Shown here: one piece after another, positions 51,187-58,955 of the stretch
Layout of the letters: each line of letters begins with the position of its first letter
Numbering within the stretch: position 1 is the stretch's first letter
Assembly (NCBI RefSeq): GCF_000429225.1
Contig: NZ_AUBL01000003.1
Coordinates: 62,001-126,000, forward strand
From: Actinomyces dentalis DSM 19115
GTDB taxonomy: Bacteria; Actinomycetota; Actinomycetes; Actinomycetales; Actinomycetaceae
DNA length: 64,000 nucleotides
Reading direction: 5' to 3'
Notes under the pieces: model-generated
What the model was told of the DNA's origin: nothing
Databases searched by the model: none
The model's input: only the letters and a program-made list of their open reading frames with translations
Position numbers and translations under genes: made by a program

Positions 51187-51951
51187 GTGATCCCCCTCGT
51201 CGCCTCCGCAGCCGCTGTGACGGCCGCGCCCGCGCCCACCGCGTCCCTGCCCATGCTCGGCCCCGAGTGGCTGGACGCCTCCCACATCATCACCACCTTC
51301 GTCGGCTGGATCGGCCCCTGGGCCATCCTCGGCGTCATGCTCGTCATCTTCGCCGAGACGGGCCTGCTGGTGGGCTTCTTCCTGCCCGGGGACTCCCTGC
51401 TGTTCACGCTGGGCATGTTCGTGGCCATGGGCGAGGCCGACCCCACCAAGGGCGTGCCCGTCCACATCTGGATCGCGGCCCCGCTGGTGTGGCTGGCGGC
51501 GATCGCCGGCAACCAGACCGGCTACCTCATCGGCCGCAAGGCGGGCCCGGCCATCTTCAACCGGCCCGACTCGCGCCTGTTCAAGCAGGAGTACGTGGAG
51601 CGCACGAGCGACTTCTTCAGCCGCCACGGCGGCAAGGCCATCACCCTGGCCCAGTTCGTCCCCATCGTGCGCACCTTCACCCCCGTCATGGCGGGCGTCG
51701 GGCGGATGCACTACGTCCACTTCCTGGCGTTCAACGCGATCGGCGCCACCTTCTGGGCCTTCGCCATCACCTGGCTCGGCTACTTCCTGGGCAATATCAC
51801 CTGGATCCAGGAGAACATCGACCGGATGATCGTGGGGATCGTGTTCGTCTCGGCGCTGCCCATGATCATCTCGGCCCTGCGCTCGTGGCTGTCGTCGCGC
51901 TCCCGCAAGAACGCCCTGGACTCCTCCAGCGCCCCCAGTGCCGAGGTCTGA
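51187..51951 (+). CDS. DedA/SNARE-associated family membrane protein
   Basis: A 254-residue integral membrane protein. It has IGPWAILGVMLVIFAETGLL and GFFLPGDSLLFTLG (the FLPG-D signature), GNQTGYLIGRKAGPAIF, and FVPIVRTFTPVMAGVGRMHY with the conserved R-TF-P/AG motif, then two closing helices. DedA proteins are membrane-potential-dependent transporters, some of which recycle undecaprenyl phosphate. That would suit a cell making much lipid-linked glycan. GTG 51187 is leaderless. A strong hairpin (51972-52009) ends the gene. The specific substrate is not predictable. Confidence 0.9.
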   Translation: MIPLVASAAAVTAAPAPTASLPMLGPEWLDASHIITTFVGWIGPWAILGVMLVIFAETGLLVGFFLPGDSLLFTLGMFVAMGEADPTKGVPVHIWIAAPLVWLAAIAGNQTGYLIGRKAGPAIFNRPDSRLFKQEYVERTSDFFSRHGGKAITLAQFVPIVRTFTPVMAGVGRMHYVHFLAFNAIGATFWAFAITWLGYFLGNITWIQENIDRMIVGIVFVSALPMIISALRSWLSSRSRKNALDSSSAPSAEV

Positions 51952-51971
51952 CGCCTTCCCCGCCTCCACCC

Positions 51972-52009
51972 CCGCTCTCGCCTCCCCCGACTGGGGGAGG
52001 CGAGAGCGG
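51972..52009. terminator. Strong bidirectional hairpin, 17-bp perfect stem
   Basis: CCGCTCTCGCCTCCCCC (51972-51988) is perfectly complementary to 51993-52009 over a four-base loop GACT. It sits between the converging dedA-like and sensor kinase genes and is the longest perfect stem between genes in the right half. No T tract. Confidence 0.75.
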
Positions 52010-52048
52010 AGCGGTCCCGGCGGGCGCCGCAGACGGGCCCGCGCGGCC

Positions 52049-53128
52049 TCAGAAGCGCCGGCGCCGGCCCACGCTCACCAGCGCCCCCTGGGGCAGCACC
52101 TTGTTGGGGTCCAGGCTCTTGGGCACCGAGTTGAGCAGGATCGAGAACACGGGCGGGCGCCGTCGGCTCAGTTCGATGCGGCCGCCGTCGGCCTCCACCA
52201 GGTCCTTGGCCAGGGCCAGGCCCACCCCCGTCGAGCCGTGCCCGGACACCGAGCGCTCGAAGATGGTGGGGGCCAGGTCGTCGTCGACGCCCTCGCCCTC
52301 GTCGGCGATGTCGATGAACACGCCGTGCCCGCCGTTGGCGCTGCGCACGCTGACCGTCGTCGTGCCCGCGCCGTAGCGCAGCGAGTTCTCGATGACGGTG
52401 GCCAGCTCCTGGGCCAGCGAACCGGGCGTGGCCAGCACCGGCCGGTCCACGTCGTCGCGCAGCACGAGGGCGCGCCCGGCCGCCTCGAAGGCCGGCCCCC
52501 ACTCGTCGCGCTGCTGGGCGAAGACCTCTCCCAGGTGCAGGGCCTCGGTGGTGCCCCCGCCGGTGCGGCGCGAGACCTTGAGCAGGTCCTCCACGACGCC
52601 GGTCAGGCGCTCCACCTGCTCGATGCAGGCGCGCGCCTCGTTGCGCATCCCCTCGTCGTCGGCCAGCAGCTCGATCTCCTCCAGGCGCAGGCTCAGGCTG
52701 GTCAGGGGCGTGCGCAGCTGGTGGGAGGCGTCCGAGGCGAACTGGCGCTCGGCGGCCAGGCGCCCGGCCACGCGCTCGGCGGAGCGGACGAGCTCGGCCT
52801 GGACCAGGTCGATCTCCTCGATGCCGGAGCGGCGCAGGCGGGGGCGGACCTGGCCGCTGCCCAGCTGCTCGGCCTCGGCCGCGAGGTAGATCAGCGGGGC
52901 GGAGATGCGCCGCGAGGCCGCCGCGGCCACGGCGTAGGCCGCCGCCAGCGCCACGAGCGTGAGGACGATGACGGTCAGGACGACGGTGAGGACCACCTGC
53001 GCGCGGTCCTCGGGGGCGAGGGTGGTGCGGAAGGCCAGGACCATCCAGGCCCCGCCCAGGGGGATGCCCAGCAGCACGACGGCCACCGCGACCGCACCCA
53101 TTGTCATCTGCAAGGCTCGGCGTCGCAT
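52049..53128 (-). CDS. Sensor histidine kinase
   Basis: A 359-residue membrane kinase. Two helices (VAVAVVLLGIPLGGAWMVLA and VVLTVIVLTLVALAAAYAVA) flank only a short extracytoplasmic loop of about 15 residues. A HAMP-like linker follows, then the phospho-acceptor site FASDASHQLRTPLTSLSLRL, N-box VIENSLRYG, DEGEGV and GSTGVGLALAKDLVEADGG. With so small a sensor loop it may sense within the membrane. ATG 53128 follows GGGAGGACGAGG. The response regulator gene lies 200 bases upstream, separated by a hairpin. The signal is unknown. Confidence 0.9.
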   Translation of the reverse strand: MRRRALQMTMGAVAVAVVLLGIPLGGAWMVLAFRTTLAPEDRAQVVLTVVLTVIVLTLVALAAAYAVAAAASRRISAPLIYLAAEAEQLGSGQVRPRLRRSGIEEIDLVQAELVRSAERVAGRLAAERQFASDASHQLRTPLTSLSLRLEEIELLADDEGMRNEARACIEQVERLTGVVEDLLKVSRRTGGGTTEALHLGEVFAQQRDEWGPAFEAAGRALVLRDDVDRPVLATPGSLAQELATVIENSLRYGAGTTTVSVRSANGGHGVFIDIADEGEGVDDDLAPTIFERSVSGHGSTGVGLALAKDLVEADGGRIELSRRRPPVFSILLNSVPKSLDPNKVLPQGALVSVGRRRRF

Positions 53129-53274
53129 CCTCGTCCTCCCTGTCCGGGGCCGGTTGGCGGGCGGGGCCGCGTCCGCCCCCGCCTCCCCCGAATCGTCTCA
53201 CCCCCGGCGAGCCTCCCCGGACCTCACGCGCGCCGGCCGGCCGCCGCGCCGCCGCTCGCAGCGTCGAGGGACCG

Positions 53275-53313
53275 CGCGCCCCGGCCCCGCGTCGAGCGGG
53301 CGGCCGGGGCGCG
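53275..53313 (-). terminator. Hairpin between response regulator and kinase genes
   Basis: CGCGCCCCGGCC (53275-53286) pairs with GGCCGGGGCGCG (53302-53313) over a 15-base loop, 15 bases after the regulator stop. It may attenuate transcription into the kinase gene. Confidence 0.5.
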
Positions 53314-53328
53314 GCGGGGACGACGGCG

Positions 53329-53997
53329 TCACACGGCGATGCGGTGACCGTCGTCGACGGCGAGCAGGAGGCTCGGGGCGTCGACGTCGTCGCCGAGCTT
53401 GCGGCGCAGCCAGGTCACGTGCATCTGCAGGGTCTGCTGGGTGCCGGTGGGGTCCTCGCCCCAGACCTCCTTGAGAATGTCCTCGTTGCGCACCACGGCC
53501 CCGGCGCCGCGCACCAGGACGCGCAGCAGCTCGAACTCGCGGGTGGTCAGCTGCAGCTCCCGCGAGCCGACGAAGGCGCGGTGGGCGGCGACGTCGACGC
53601 GGACCTGCCCCGCGGTCAGCTCGTCCTCGGTGGCCTCGCCGGAGGCGCGGCGCACCTGGGCTCGCACGCGGGCGAGCAGCTCGGCCAGGCGGAAGGGCTT
53701 GGTGACGTAATCGTCGGCCCCGGCGTCGAGCCCGACGACGAGGTCCGTGGCCTCGGAGCGGGCGGTGAGCATGAGGATCGGGGTGGTCAGGCCCCGGGAG
53801 CGCACCTGACGGGCGACGTCGAGGCCGTCCATGTCGGGCAGGCCGAGGTCCAGCACGATGATGTCGGCGCCGGCGACCTCCTCCAGGGCCCCCTTGCCGG
53901 TCCCGTGGACGCGGACCGCGTAGCCTTCGCGGCCGAAAGCGCGGGCGAGGGGCTCGGAAATGGCGGGGTCGTCCTCGACGAGAAGCACAGTGGTCAT
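53329..53997 (-). CDS. OmpR/PhoB-type response regulator
   Basis: A 222-residue regulator. The receiver domain (1-120) has VLLVEDDPAISEPLARAF (acidic pair), IIVLDLGLPDMDGLDVARQV (phospho-Asp) and ADDYVTKPFRLAELLARVRA (Lys). The winged-helix DNA-binding domain (about 130-222) has LTTREFELLRVLVRGAGAVV and LQMHVTWLRRKLGDD. ATG 53997 is leaderless with TACGAT seven bases upstream. The partner kinase is 52049-53128. The gene it controls cannot be told from the sequence. Confidence 0.94.
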   Translation of the reverse strand: MTTVLLVEDDPAISEPLARAFGREGYAVRVHGTGKGALEEVAGADIIVLDLGLPDMDGLDVARQVRSRGLTTPILMLTARSEATDLVVGLDAGADDYVTKPFRLAELLARVRAQVRRASGEATEDELTAGQVRVDVAAHRAFVGSRELQLTTREFELLRVLVRGAGAVVRNEDILKEVWGEDPTGTQQTLQMHVTWLRRKLGDDVDAPSLLLAVDDGHRIAV

Positions 53998-54004
53998 ACG
54001 GGGG

Positions 54005-54010
54005 ATCGTA
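54005..54010 (-). promoter_or_regulatory. Leaderless -10 box for response regulator
   Basis: TACGAT on the minus strand, seven bases before ATG 53997. Confidence 0.65.
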
Positions 54011-54075
54011 GGCGACGGCGGGGAGATCCGCCATCAGCCCGCAGGAGGATATGTGACTCCGGTCTCCCGGATCCG

Positions 54076-55212
54076 TCAGGCCCGCTCGAGGGACCAGGGG
54101 ACGATATTGCCCAGCCCCTTGGCGACGACCTCGTGGCAGGCGCGCACCCGGTAGCGCTCGGCGTCGGGCCCGCGCATGAGCGCCTGGGCGGTGGCCTCGT
54201 CCATGCGGATGCCGCCCGGCTCGGCCGTGCCCACCAGCCGGGAGGCGAGATTGACCGGCGGTCCGAACACGTCGCCGGAGCGCGAGACGACCCGCCCCTG
54301 GACGAGGCTGGCGCGCACGAGCAGCATGTCGGGGCCCGCCTGGAGCTCGGCGACCATGGCGGTGACGACGTCGGCCGCCGTGCTCAGGTCGTCGGCGATG
54401 TACATGACGGCGTCGCCGATGGTCTTGACCACGCGGGCGCCCCGTGAGGTGACGACGTTACGGGCCGTGGTCTCGAAGTCGTCGAGCATGGTCGACAGCT
54501 CCATGCGCCCCATGGTCTGGGCGCGCTGGGTGAAGGAGACGATGTCGACGAAGCCCAGGCAGCGGCTGAGCGGGAACAGGTCGGGGCCGGCCTCCTCGCG
54601 GCCCCGCTTGGCGACCTCCGACTCGGTGCGCCCCAGGAGGGCGGCCAGGTGGCGGCGCCACACGTAGGACAGCTGGCGCTCCAGGGAGGAGACCATCTCG
54701 TCGATGTGGTCGAGGGCCACGAGGCGGGCCGAGGTGTCGTCGAGGTTGAAGCGGTCGGAGATGTCGGCGACGAGCGTCTCGAACTGCCACAGCACGAGGC
54801 GGTCCATCGTGTAGGACTGGGCCCGCAGCAGCTCCAGGACGCTGCTGGCGGCCAGTCCGCCGCCGGGGGCCGACGGCGAGGGCGCGCCGTCGTCGTGCTC
54901 GTCGATGAGGTCGGCGACGCCGCACAGGGCCTCGACGTCGCGCTCGGTGAAGCGCACCGCGTCGGGGTCGACGTCGGCGAAGCCCATGGCCTGCCAGAAG
55001 CGCTGCGCCAGGTCCAGGCCGGTGCCCGCGCGCCGGGCGAGCCGGCGCAGGTCGAACGCGGGTTCGCCGCCGAGGAGCAGCCGCTCGTGGGCGGTCAGGG
55101 TCGCCCAGGGATCGGACCGCCGGGACACCGCATCATCTGACGCGGCCTTCCGCTGCGACTCCTGGAGGATCCCCGCCCCCGTGCTCTCGACTGACTCGGA
55201 CTGCTTGCTCAC
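54076..55212 (-). CDS. Class III adenylate cyclase with Rv1264-like regulatory domain
   Basis: A 378-residue soluble cyclase. Residues about 40-200 resemble the regulatory domain of the mycobacterial pH-sensing cyclase Rv1264 (FDLRRLARRAGTGLDLAQRF, WQAMGFADVDPDAVRFTERD, LDHIDEMVSSLERQLSYVWR). Residues about 215-375 are the catalytic domain: LGFVDIVSFTQRAQTM (metal Asp), VVKTIGDAVMYIADD (substrate Lys and second metal Asp) and DVFGPPVNLASRLVGTAEPG (Asn and Arg for catalysis). All key residues are present, so it should make cAMP. GTG 55212 is leaderless, with TACTCT six bases upstream. The regulatory match implies pH or lipid sensing, which is inference. Confidence 0.9.
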   Translation of the reverse strand: MSKQSESVESTGAGILQESQRKAASDDAVSRRSDPWATLTAHERLLLGGEPAFDLRRLARRAGTGLDLAQRFWQAMGFADVDPDAVRFTERDVEALCGVADLIDEHDDGAPSPSAPGGGLAASSVLELLRAQSYTMDRLVLWQFETLVADISDRFNLDDTSARLVALDHIDEMVSSLERQLSYVWRRHLAALLGRTESEVAKRGREEAGPDLFPLSRCLGFVDIVSFTQRAQTMGRMELSTMLDDFETTARNVVTSRGARVVKTIGDAVMYIADDLSTAADVVTAMVAELQAGPDMLLVRASLVQGRVVSRSGDVFGPPVNLASRLVGTAEPGGIRMDEATAQALMRGPDAERYRVRACHEVVAKGLGNIVPWSLERA

Positions 55213-55218
55213 CGCGTC

Positions 55219-55224
55219 AGAGTA
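55219..55224 (-). promoter_or_regulatory. Leaderless -10 box for adenylate cyclase
   Basis: TACTCT on the minus strand, six bases before GTG 55212, just after the birA stop. Confidence 0.6.
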
Positions 55225-55245
55225 GCGCAGGTCACACGCTGGTGT

Positions 55246-56322
55246 TCAATCGACGGCGCCGTCTGTTCGCACATGGCTCACGTCGCCGGCGTCCACGGTG
55301 CGCATCGTCCCGTCCGCGCCGCGCAGCACGAGGCCCGGCGCGATATCGACGGCGGTGCCGCGCAGCACGCCGCCGGGGGCGTCGACCCGGACCCGCCGGC
55401 CCAGGGTCGTGCAGGCCCGGCGCAGCGCGGCGCCGAGCGCGCCGTCCCCGGCATCGGGGTCCCCCTCCCCGGCCTCCCAGGCGGTCACGAGCTCGTCCAG
55501 GCGCGCGGACAGCAGTTCCAGGAGCGCCCGCGGCTCCACGCGCGCCCCGGCCAGGCGCAGCGAGGTCGCCCAGGGCACGGGCAGCTCCGACTCCGACTGC
55601 CCCGTGTTGACGCCTATGCCCAGTACGACGGCGCAGGCGGCGCCCCTGTCCGCACCGGCCGCCACGGCGCCCGAGGCATCCGCTGTGCCAGTCGTGCCCG
55701 CCGAGGTCCTCGCACCGATCCCCCCGGCGGTCGGAATGAGCTCGGCCAGAACTCCGGCGACCTTGCGGGCGCGCCCCCACCCGGGGATCTCGGCGGGAAC
55801 CGGGACGGCTGCGGCTCCCGCCCCGCCCCCGGTTCCCGCCCCGGTTGAGGCCCCGGCTGCGATCCCCTCCCCGGCCCGCTCGTTCGGCACGAGGACGACG
55901 TCGTTGGGCCACTTGGTCCGGGCCCGCCACGGCGCCCGCGCCGAGATGAGGATCGCGTCCACGACGTCGCGGGCGGCCAGACCGGCCAGGAGCGGGAGCC
56001 AGGCCAGGGCCGCGGCGGGCACGAGGGGGCGCAGAACGAAGGAGACCGTCAGGGCGGAGCCCGGGGGCGTGATCCAGCGGCGCCCGGCGCGCCCGCGCCC
56101 GGCGTCCTGGCGGCGGGCCCACAGGGCGGAGATGTGGGGCCAGGCCGCGGCGGCGCGCAGATCGAGGCGGCCGTCAACACCGGTCAGGGCCGAGCGCAGG
56201 TCGTCATTGGTCGACCCCGTCCGATCCACGACGACCAGGCGCGCGAGCCCGGGCACCCCCGTCAGCTCCTCGCGCGTCCCGCTCATGCCTTCGCCGTCAT
56301 CCTTCTCGCGCATTTCGCCCAT
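55246..56322 (-). CDS. birA: Biotin--[acetyl-CoA-carboxylase] ligase
   Basis: A 358-residue monofunctional biotin protein ligase without a DNA-binding domain. It has VVVDRTGSTNDDLRSAL, the biotinyl-AMP loop GRGRAGRRWITPPGSALTVS, RTKWPNDVVLV and VVLGIGVNTGQSESELP. The C-terminal SH3-like cap has RRVRVDAPGGVLRGTAVDIA. About 60 Ala/Gly/Thr-rich residues are inserted after WPNDV and again before the GIGVN strand, which lengthens it beyond the usual 250-280. ATG 56322 is leaderless, with TAGGCT six bases upstream. It is expressed next to the cyclase gene but separately. Confidence 0.93.
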   Translation of the reverse strand: MGEMREKDDGEGMSGTREELTGVPGLARLVVVDRTGSTNDDLRSALTGVDGRLDLRAAAAWPHISALWARRQDAGRGRAGRRWITPPGSALTVSFVLRPLVPAAALAWLPLLAGLAARDVVDAILISARAPWRARTKWPNDVVLVPNERAGEGIAAGASTGAGTGGGAGAAAVPVPAEIPGWGRARKVAGVLAELIPTAGGIGARTSAGTTGTADASGAVAAGADRGAACAVVLGIGVNTGQSESELPVPWATSLRLAGARVEPRALLELLSARLDELVTAWEAGEGDPDAGDGALGAALRRACTTLGRRVRVDAPGGVLRGTAVDIAPGLVLRGADGTMRTVDAGDVSHVRTDGAVD

Positions 56323-56328
56323 GAACTC

Positions 56329-56334
56329 AGCCTA
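56329..56334 (-). promoter_or_regulatory. Leaderless -10 box for birA
   Basis: TAGGCT on the minus strand, six bases before ATG 56322. Confidence 0.65.
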
Positions 56335-57007
56335 GCGGGCTGTCGCCGCTGATTGTACGGGTTCATTGAGCCTTTCTCACCGGGAGCGGCGTCCCAGAGG
56401 CCGGGGTCGGTGCGGTGGGGGCGGTTTTTCGCAGGGTTCGTGCGGGGCTCGGGCTCCCGGCGGGGGCCGGGGCGGAGGGCCGCTGCCGGGCGGGCCGGGA
56501 TCTCCCCGGGCCGGTTGCGGGGGTGCCGCGCCGACGCTGCGGCCAGCCGGCCCGAACCGGTCTTCCCGGCCCGTGCGGCGCTGTTGCACATTGGAGAGGG
56601 TCGCCCCCGAGGGTCGACTCCGAGTCTTCCGCATGATTCCGAGGTTTTCCTAGAATGTTGGTTTTCAGTGGACAGGCTCCCATGTGCAGAGAGGGCCCCT
56701 CTGCACATGGGAGGATCTCAACGGCGTTGAGCGCCGGGGAGTTTCCGCGTGATTCCGCCGATCCGTCGCCGACCGGTCCCGGTCGAATGCGCAGCACCGC
56801 CCCCGCCCGCCCGATGCCGCGCATCCGAACCCGGCGGCCCCGCCCCGACACCGCGGACCCGCACCCGCCGCGCACCCGCCCTCCTGCACCATCGCACCGC
56901 TCTCGGCCGATCCCGGGATCCCTCCGGCGAGAAAGACTCGGTGATCCGGGGAGGGCGCGTCGGAGCATCCGGTGGGCAGCAGCCGGATTCACGAGCACGT
57001 CACTTAA
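56335..57007. other. Gene-poor interval left of the IS, about 670 bp
   Basis: Open frames here look like chance products of G/C-rich DNA; none has a family motif or a convincing start. The interval holds a diverged direct repeat (about 60 bases from 56585 and again from 56702, both starting TGCACAT and ending near TTCCGC.TGATTCCG). It also holds a TAGAAT box at 56651 and a long perfect hairpin at 56677-56713. The last 15 bases belong to the palindromic unit into which the IS inserted. Confidence 0.5.
56651..56713 (+). ncRNA. Candidate small RNA or leader: -10 box followed by perfect 15-bp hairpin
   Basis: TAGAAT (56651-56656) is followed after 20 bases by CTCCCATGTGCAGAG (56677-56691), a seven-base centre AGGGCCC, and the exact reverse complement CTCTGCACATGGGAG (56699-56713). 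There is no adjacent downstream gene on this strand except the transposase, about 370 bases away. Transcription is not shown; it could also be a transposon or phage remnant palindrome. Confidence 0.35.
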
Positions 57008-58670
57008 CCTCGGTTTTTCATCGTGGGGTGCCGGGGGGTGGGGGTGAGGGTGCTCCTTCTCCTGGGATAATGCGGGTTGTCGATGTCCGTGCATGTCCAG
57101 GGGAGGGGCACCCTCGTGGTGAATGGTACCGGGTTGTACCCGCAGGCGGGCGCGGAGGCGGGGGAGGTTCCGGCGGTGGGGCCGGCGGGGGCGAGGCTGC
57201 TGACCGGGACGGTGCGGGCCGTGGGCCTGGACACCGCGCTGTCGGGGGCCCTGGAGTCCTGGCGCAGGCCCCTGGCGGTGCACGACCCGGGCAAGATCGT
57301 GGCGGATCTGGCGCTGTGCGCGGCCCTGGGCGGCGATCACCTGTCGGACCTGGCCGTGCTGCGCAGCCAGGGGGAGCTCTTCGGCCCGGTCGCCTCCGAC
57401 CCCACGGTCTGCCGGTTGATGAAGACCCTGGCCGGGGACGTGGAGGCGGTCGAGGCCGCCGTCGAGGCGGCCCGGGGGGAGGTGCGGCGCAGGGTGTGGT
57501 CCCTGGCCGGGGAGCACTCGCCGGCGGCCGGGATCAGCGCCGCGTCCCCGCTGGTGATCGACGTGGACGCCACCCTGGTGGAGGTCCACTCGGCCAAGGA
57601 GGGGGCGGCGCCGACCTTCAAGGGCGGGTTCGGCTACCACCCCCTGACCGCCTGGTTCGACCACGGGGCCGACGGGGCCGGGGAGTGCGCGGCGATCATG
57701 CTGCGGCCGGGAAACGCGGGGGCGAACACCGCCGCCGACCACATCGAGGTGATCTCGCGGGCCCTGGCCCAGGCCGGACTGGGATCCAGACCCGGCAGAA
57801 AGGTCCTGGTGCGCACCGGGCGGGGCCGGGGGCACGAAGGAGACCGTGGGGTTCCTCGCCCGCCGCAGGGTGTCCTACTCGGTGGGGTTCAAGCTCCCCG
57901 ACCGCACGCCGCAGATCTACGCGAAGATCCCCGCCGAGGCGTGGGCGCCCGCGTACAACGCCGACGGCGACCCCAGGGAGGGCGCCGACGTCGCCGAGAT
58001 CACCGACCTGCTGGACCTGACCGGATGGCCGAGCGGCATGCGGGTCATCATGCGCCGCGAAAAACCCCACCCCGGCGCGCGGCTGCGCTTCGACGACGTG
58101 GGCGGATACCGGCTCACCGCCCTGGCCACCAACACGCGCACCGGGCAGCTCCCAGGCCTCGAAGTCCGCCACCGGCTGCGGGCCAGGTGCGAGGACCGCA
58201 TCCGCTGCGCCAAGGACACCGGCCTCGACCGCCTCCCCCTGCAGGGCTTCGCGCCCAACCGCATCTGGTGCCAGGTCGCGGCCCTGGCCCACGACATCCT
58301 CGCCTGGTCCCAGATGCTCGCCCTGACCGGCCACCGCGCCCGCAAGTGGGAGCCCAGGACGATCCGCGCCCGGCTGATGCACATCCCCGCCACCATCGCC
58401 CGCCACGCCCGCCGCGTCGTCCTGCGCTACAGGGCCGACCACCCCTGGACCCATCTCCTCCTCCAGGGCATCGGCCGCCTCCAGACCCTGCCCGCACCCT
58501 GACGAGCGGCCCCGCCCCTGAGGACGCCCCCTGACCCCGGGACACCCCGACACCGACCACCGCGCCCCACCACGCGCGGCGAACCACCGCACCCCCATGC
58601 CACAATCAACCCCGCAGCACCGGCAACGACGCCGCCCAACCCCACCCAACCAGACGATGAAAGATCGAGG
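57008..58670 (+). mobile_element. IS1380-family insertion sequence, 1,663 bp
   Basis: The left end CCTCGGTTTTTCATCGT (57008-57024) and the right end, read inward, CCTCGATCTTTCATCGT (58670-58654) form imperfect terminal inverted repeats that differ at two positions. Flanking tetranucleotides are TTAA (57004-57007) and CTAA (58671-58674), a plausible four-base target duplication with one mismatch, as expected for IS1380. Length and single transposase gene fit the family. The element sits inside a palindromic GAGCACGTCACTTAACC unit. The transposase is frameshifted, so it cannot move by itself. Confidence 0.85.
57083..58502 (+). pseudogene. IS1380-family transposase, frameshifted
   Basis: The first frame runs from ATG 57083 with AVGLDTALSGALESWRRPLA, VHDPGKIVADLALCAALGGD and the first catalytic block LVIDVDATLVEVHSAKEGAA, then GFGYHPLTAWFDHG and LRPGNAGANTAADHI. 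Near 57816-57825 the frame shifts by one. The continuation GGTKETVGFLARRRVSYSVG lies in the next frame and runs to the stop at 58502 (FAPNRIWCQVAALAHDILAW). The break falls where relatives read LVRTD-GAGGTKE, so the second catalytic Asp is lost. A one-base insertion in a G-rich run explains it. A sequencing error is possible. Confidence 0.85.
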
Positions 58671-58679
58671 CTAACCGCC

Positions 58680-58746
58680 GAGCACGTCACTTGACCCGCG
58701 AGCACGTACCTCTAGCAGACGTGCTCGCGGGTTAAGTGACGTGCTC
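58680..58746. repeat. Palindromic repeat, 28-bp arms, 11-base loop
   Basis: The left arm 58680-58707 starts GAGCACGTCACTTGACC; the right arm 58719-58746 is its reverse complement with one difference (G 58693 against T 58733, a G-U pair in RNA). The same word GAGCACGTCACTTAACC occurs at 56993-57009 on the left of the IS. Without the IS the units would be tandem at 20-base spacing. Confidence 0.8.
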
Positions 58747-58943
58747 GCGGATCACCCGGCGATCTCGCGGGTCGGGCGGCGCCCCGACGCCGAGGTCCCC
58801 GCGGGAATTGCCACCACGCTAAGAGACGCACCCCGGCAGAGGGGTCGGAATCGGTGCGATGGCGCGGGCGGACGGGTGCGGGGGCGATGCGCGCGAGGCC
58901 GGGCGGATGCGCACCGCCCGGCGCGCTGGCGCGCGAGGCCGAT

Positions 58944-58949
58944 TAGGGT
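58944..58949 (+). promoter_or_regulatory. Leaderless -10 box for maf
   Basis: TAGGGT lies six bases before GTG 58956. Confidence 0.6.
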
Positions 58950-58955
58950 GACGGC

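Larger units (their letters stand above)
58671..58955. other. Interval right of the IS, 285 bp
   Basis: It contains the palindromic repeat at 58680-58746 and then G/C-rich DNA without a gene. Around 58850-58880 a stretch resembling GGTGCGATGGCGCGGGCGG is similar to the reverse complement of bases near 56880-56910 on the other side of the IS, suggesting old inverted duplication. The promoter of maf is at its right end. Confidence 0.4.

Noticed and set aside
56353-57083. Several overlapping frames of 70-140 codons left of the IS
   Set aside because: They differ in every frame, are rich in Arg, Gly and Pro, have no ribosome site or leaderless box, and match no family I recognise.
56993-58746. 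Repeated GAGCACGTCACTTAACC units as a CRISPR array
   Set aside because: There are only three or four units, directly abutting or inverted without spacers, and no cas genes.
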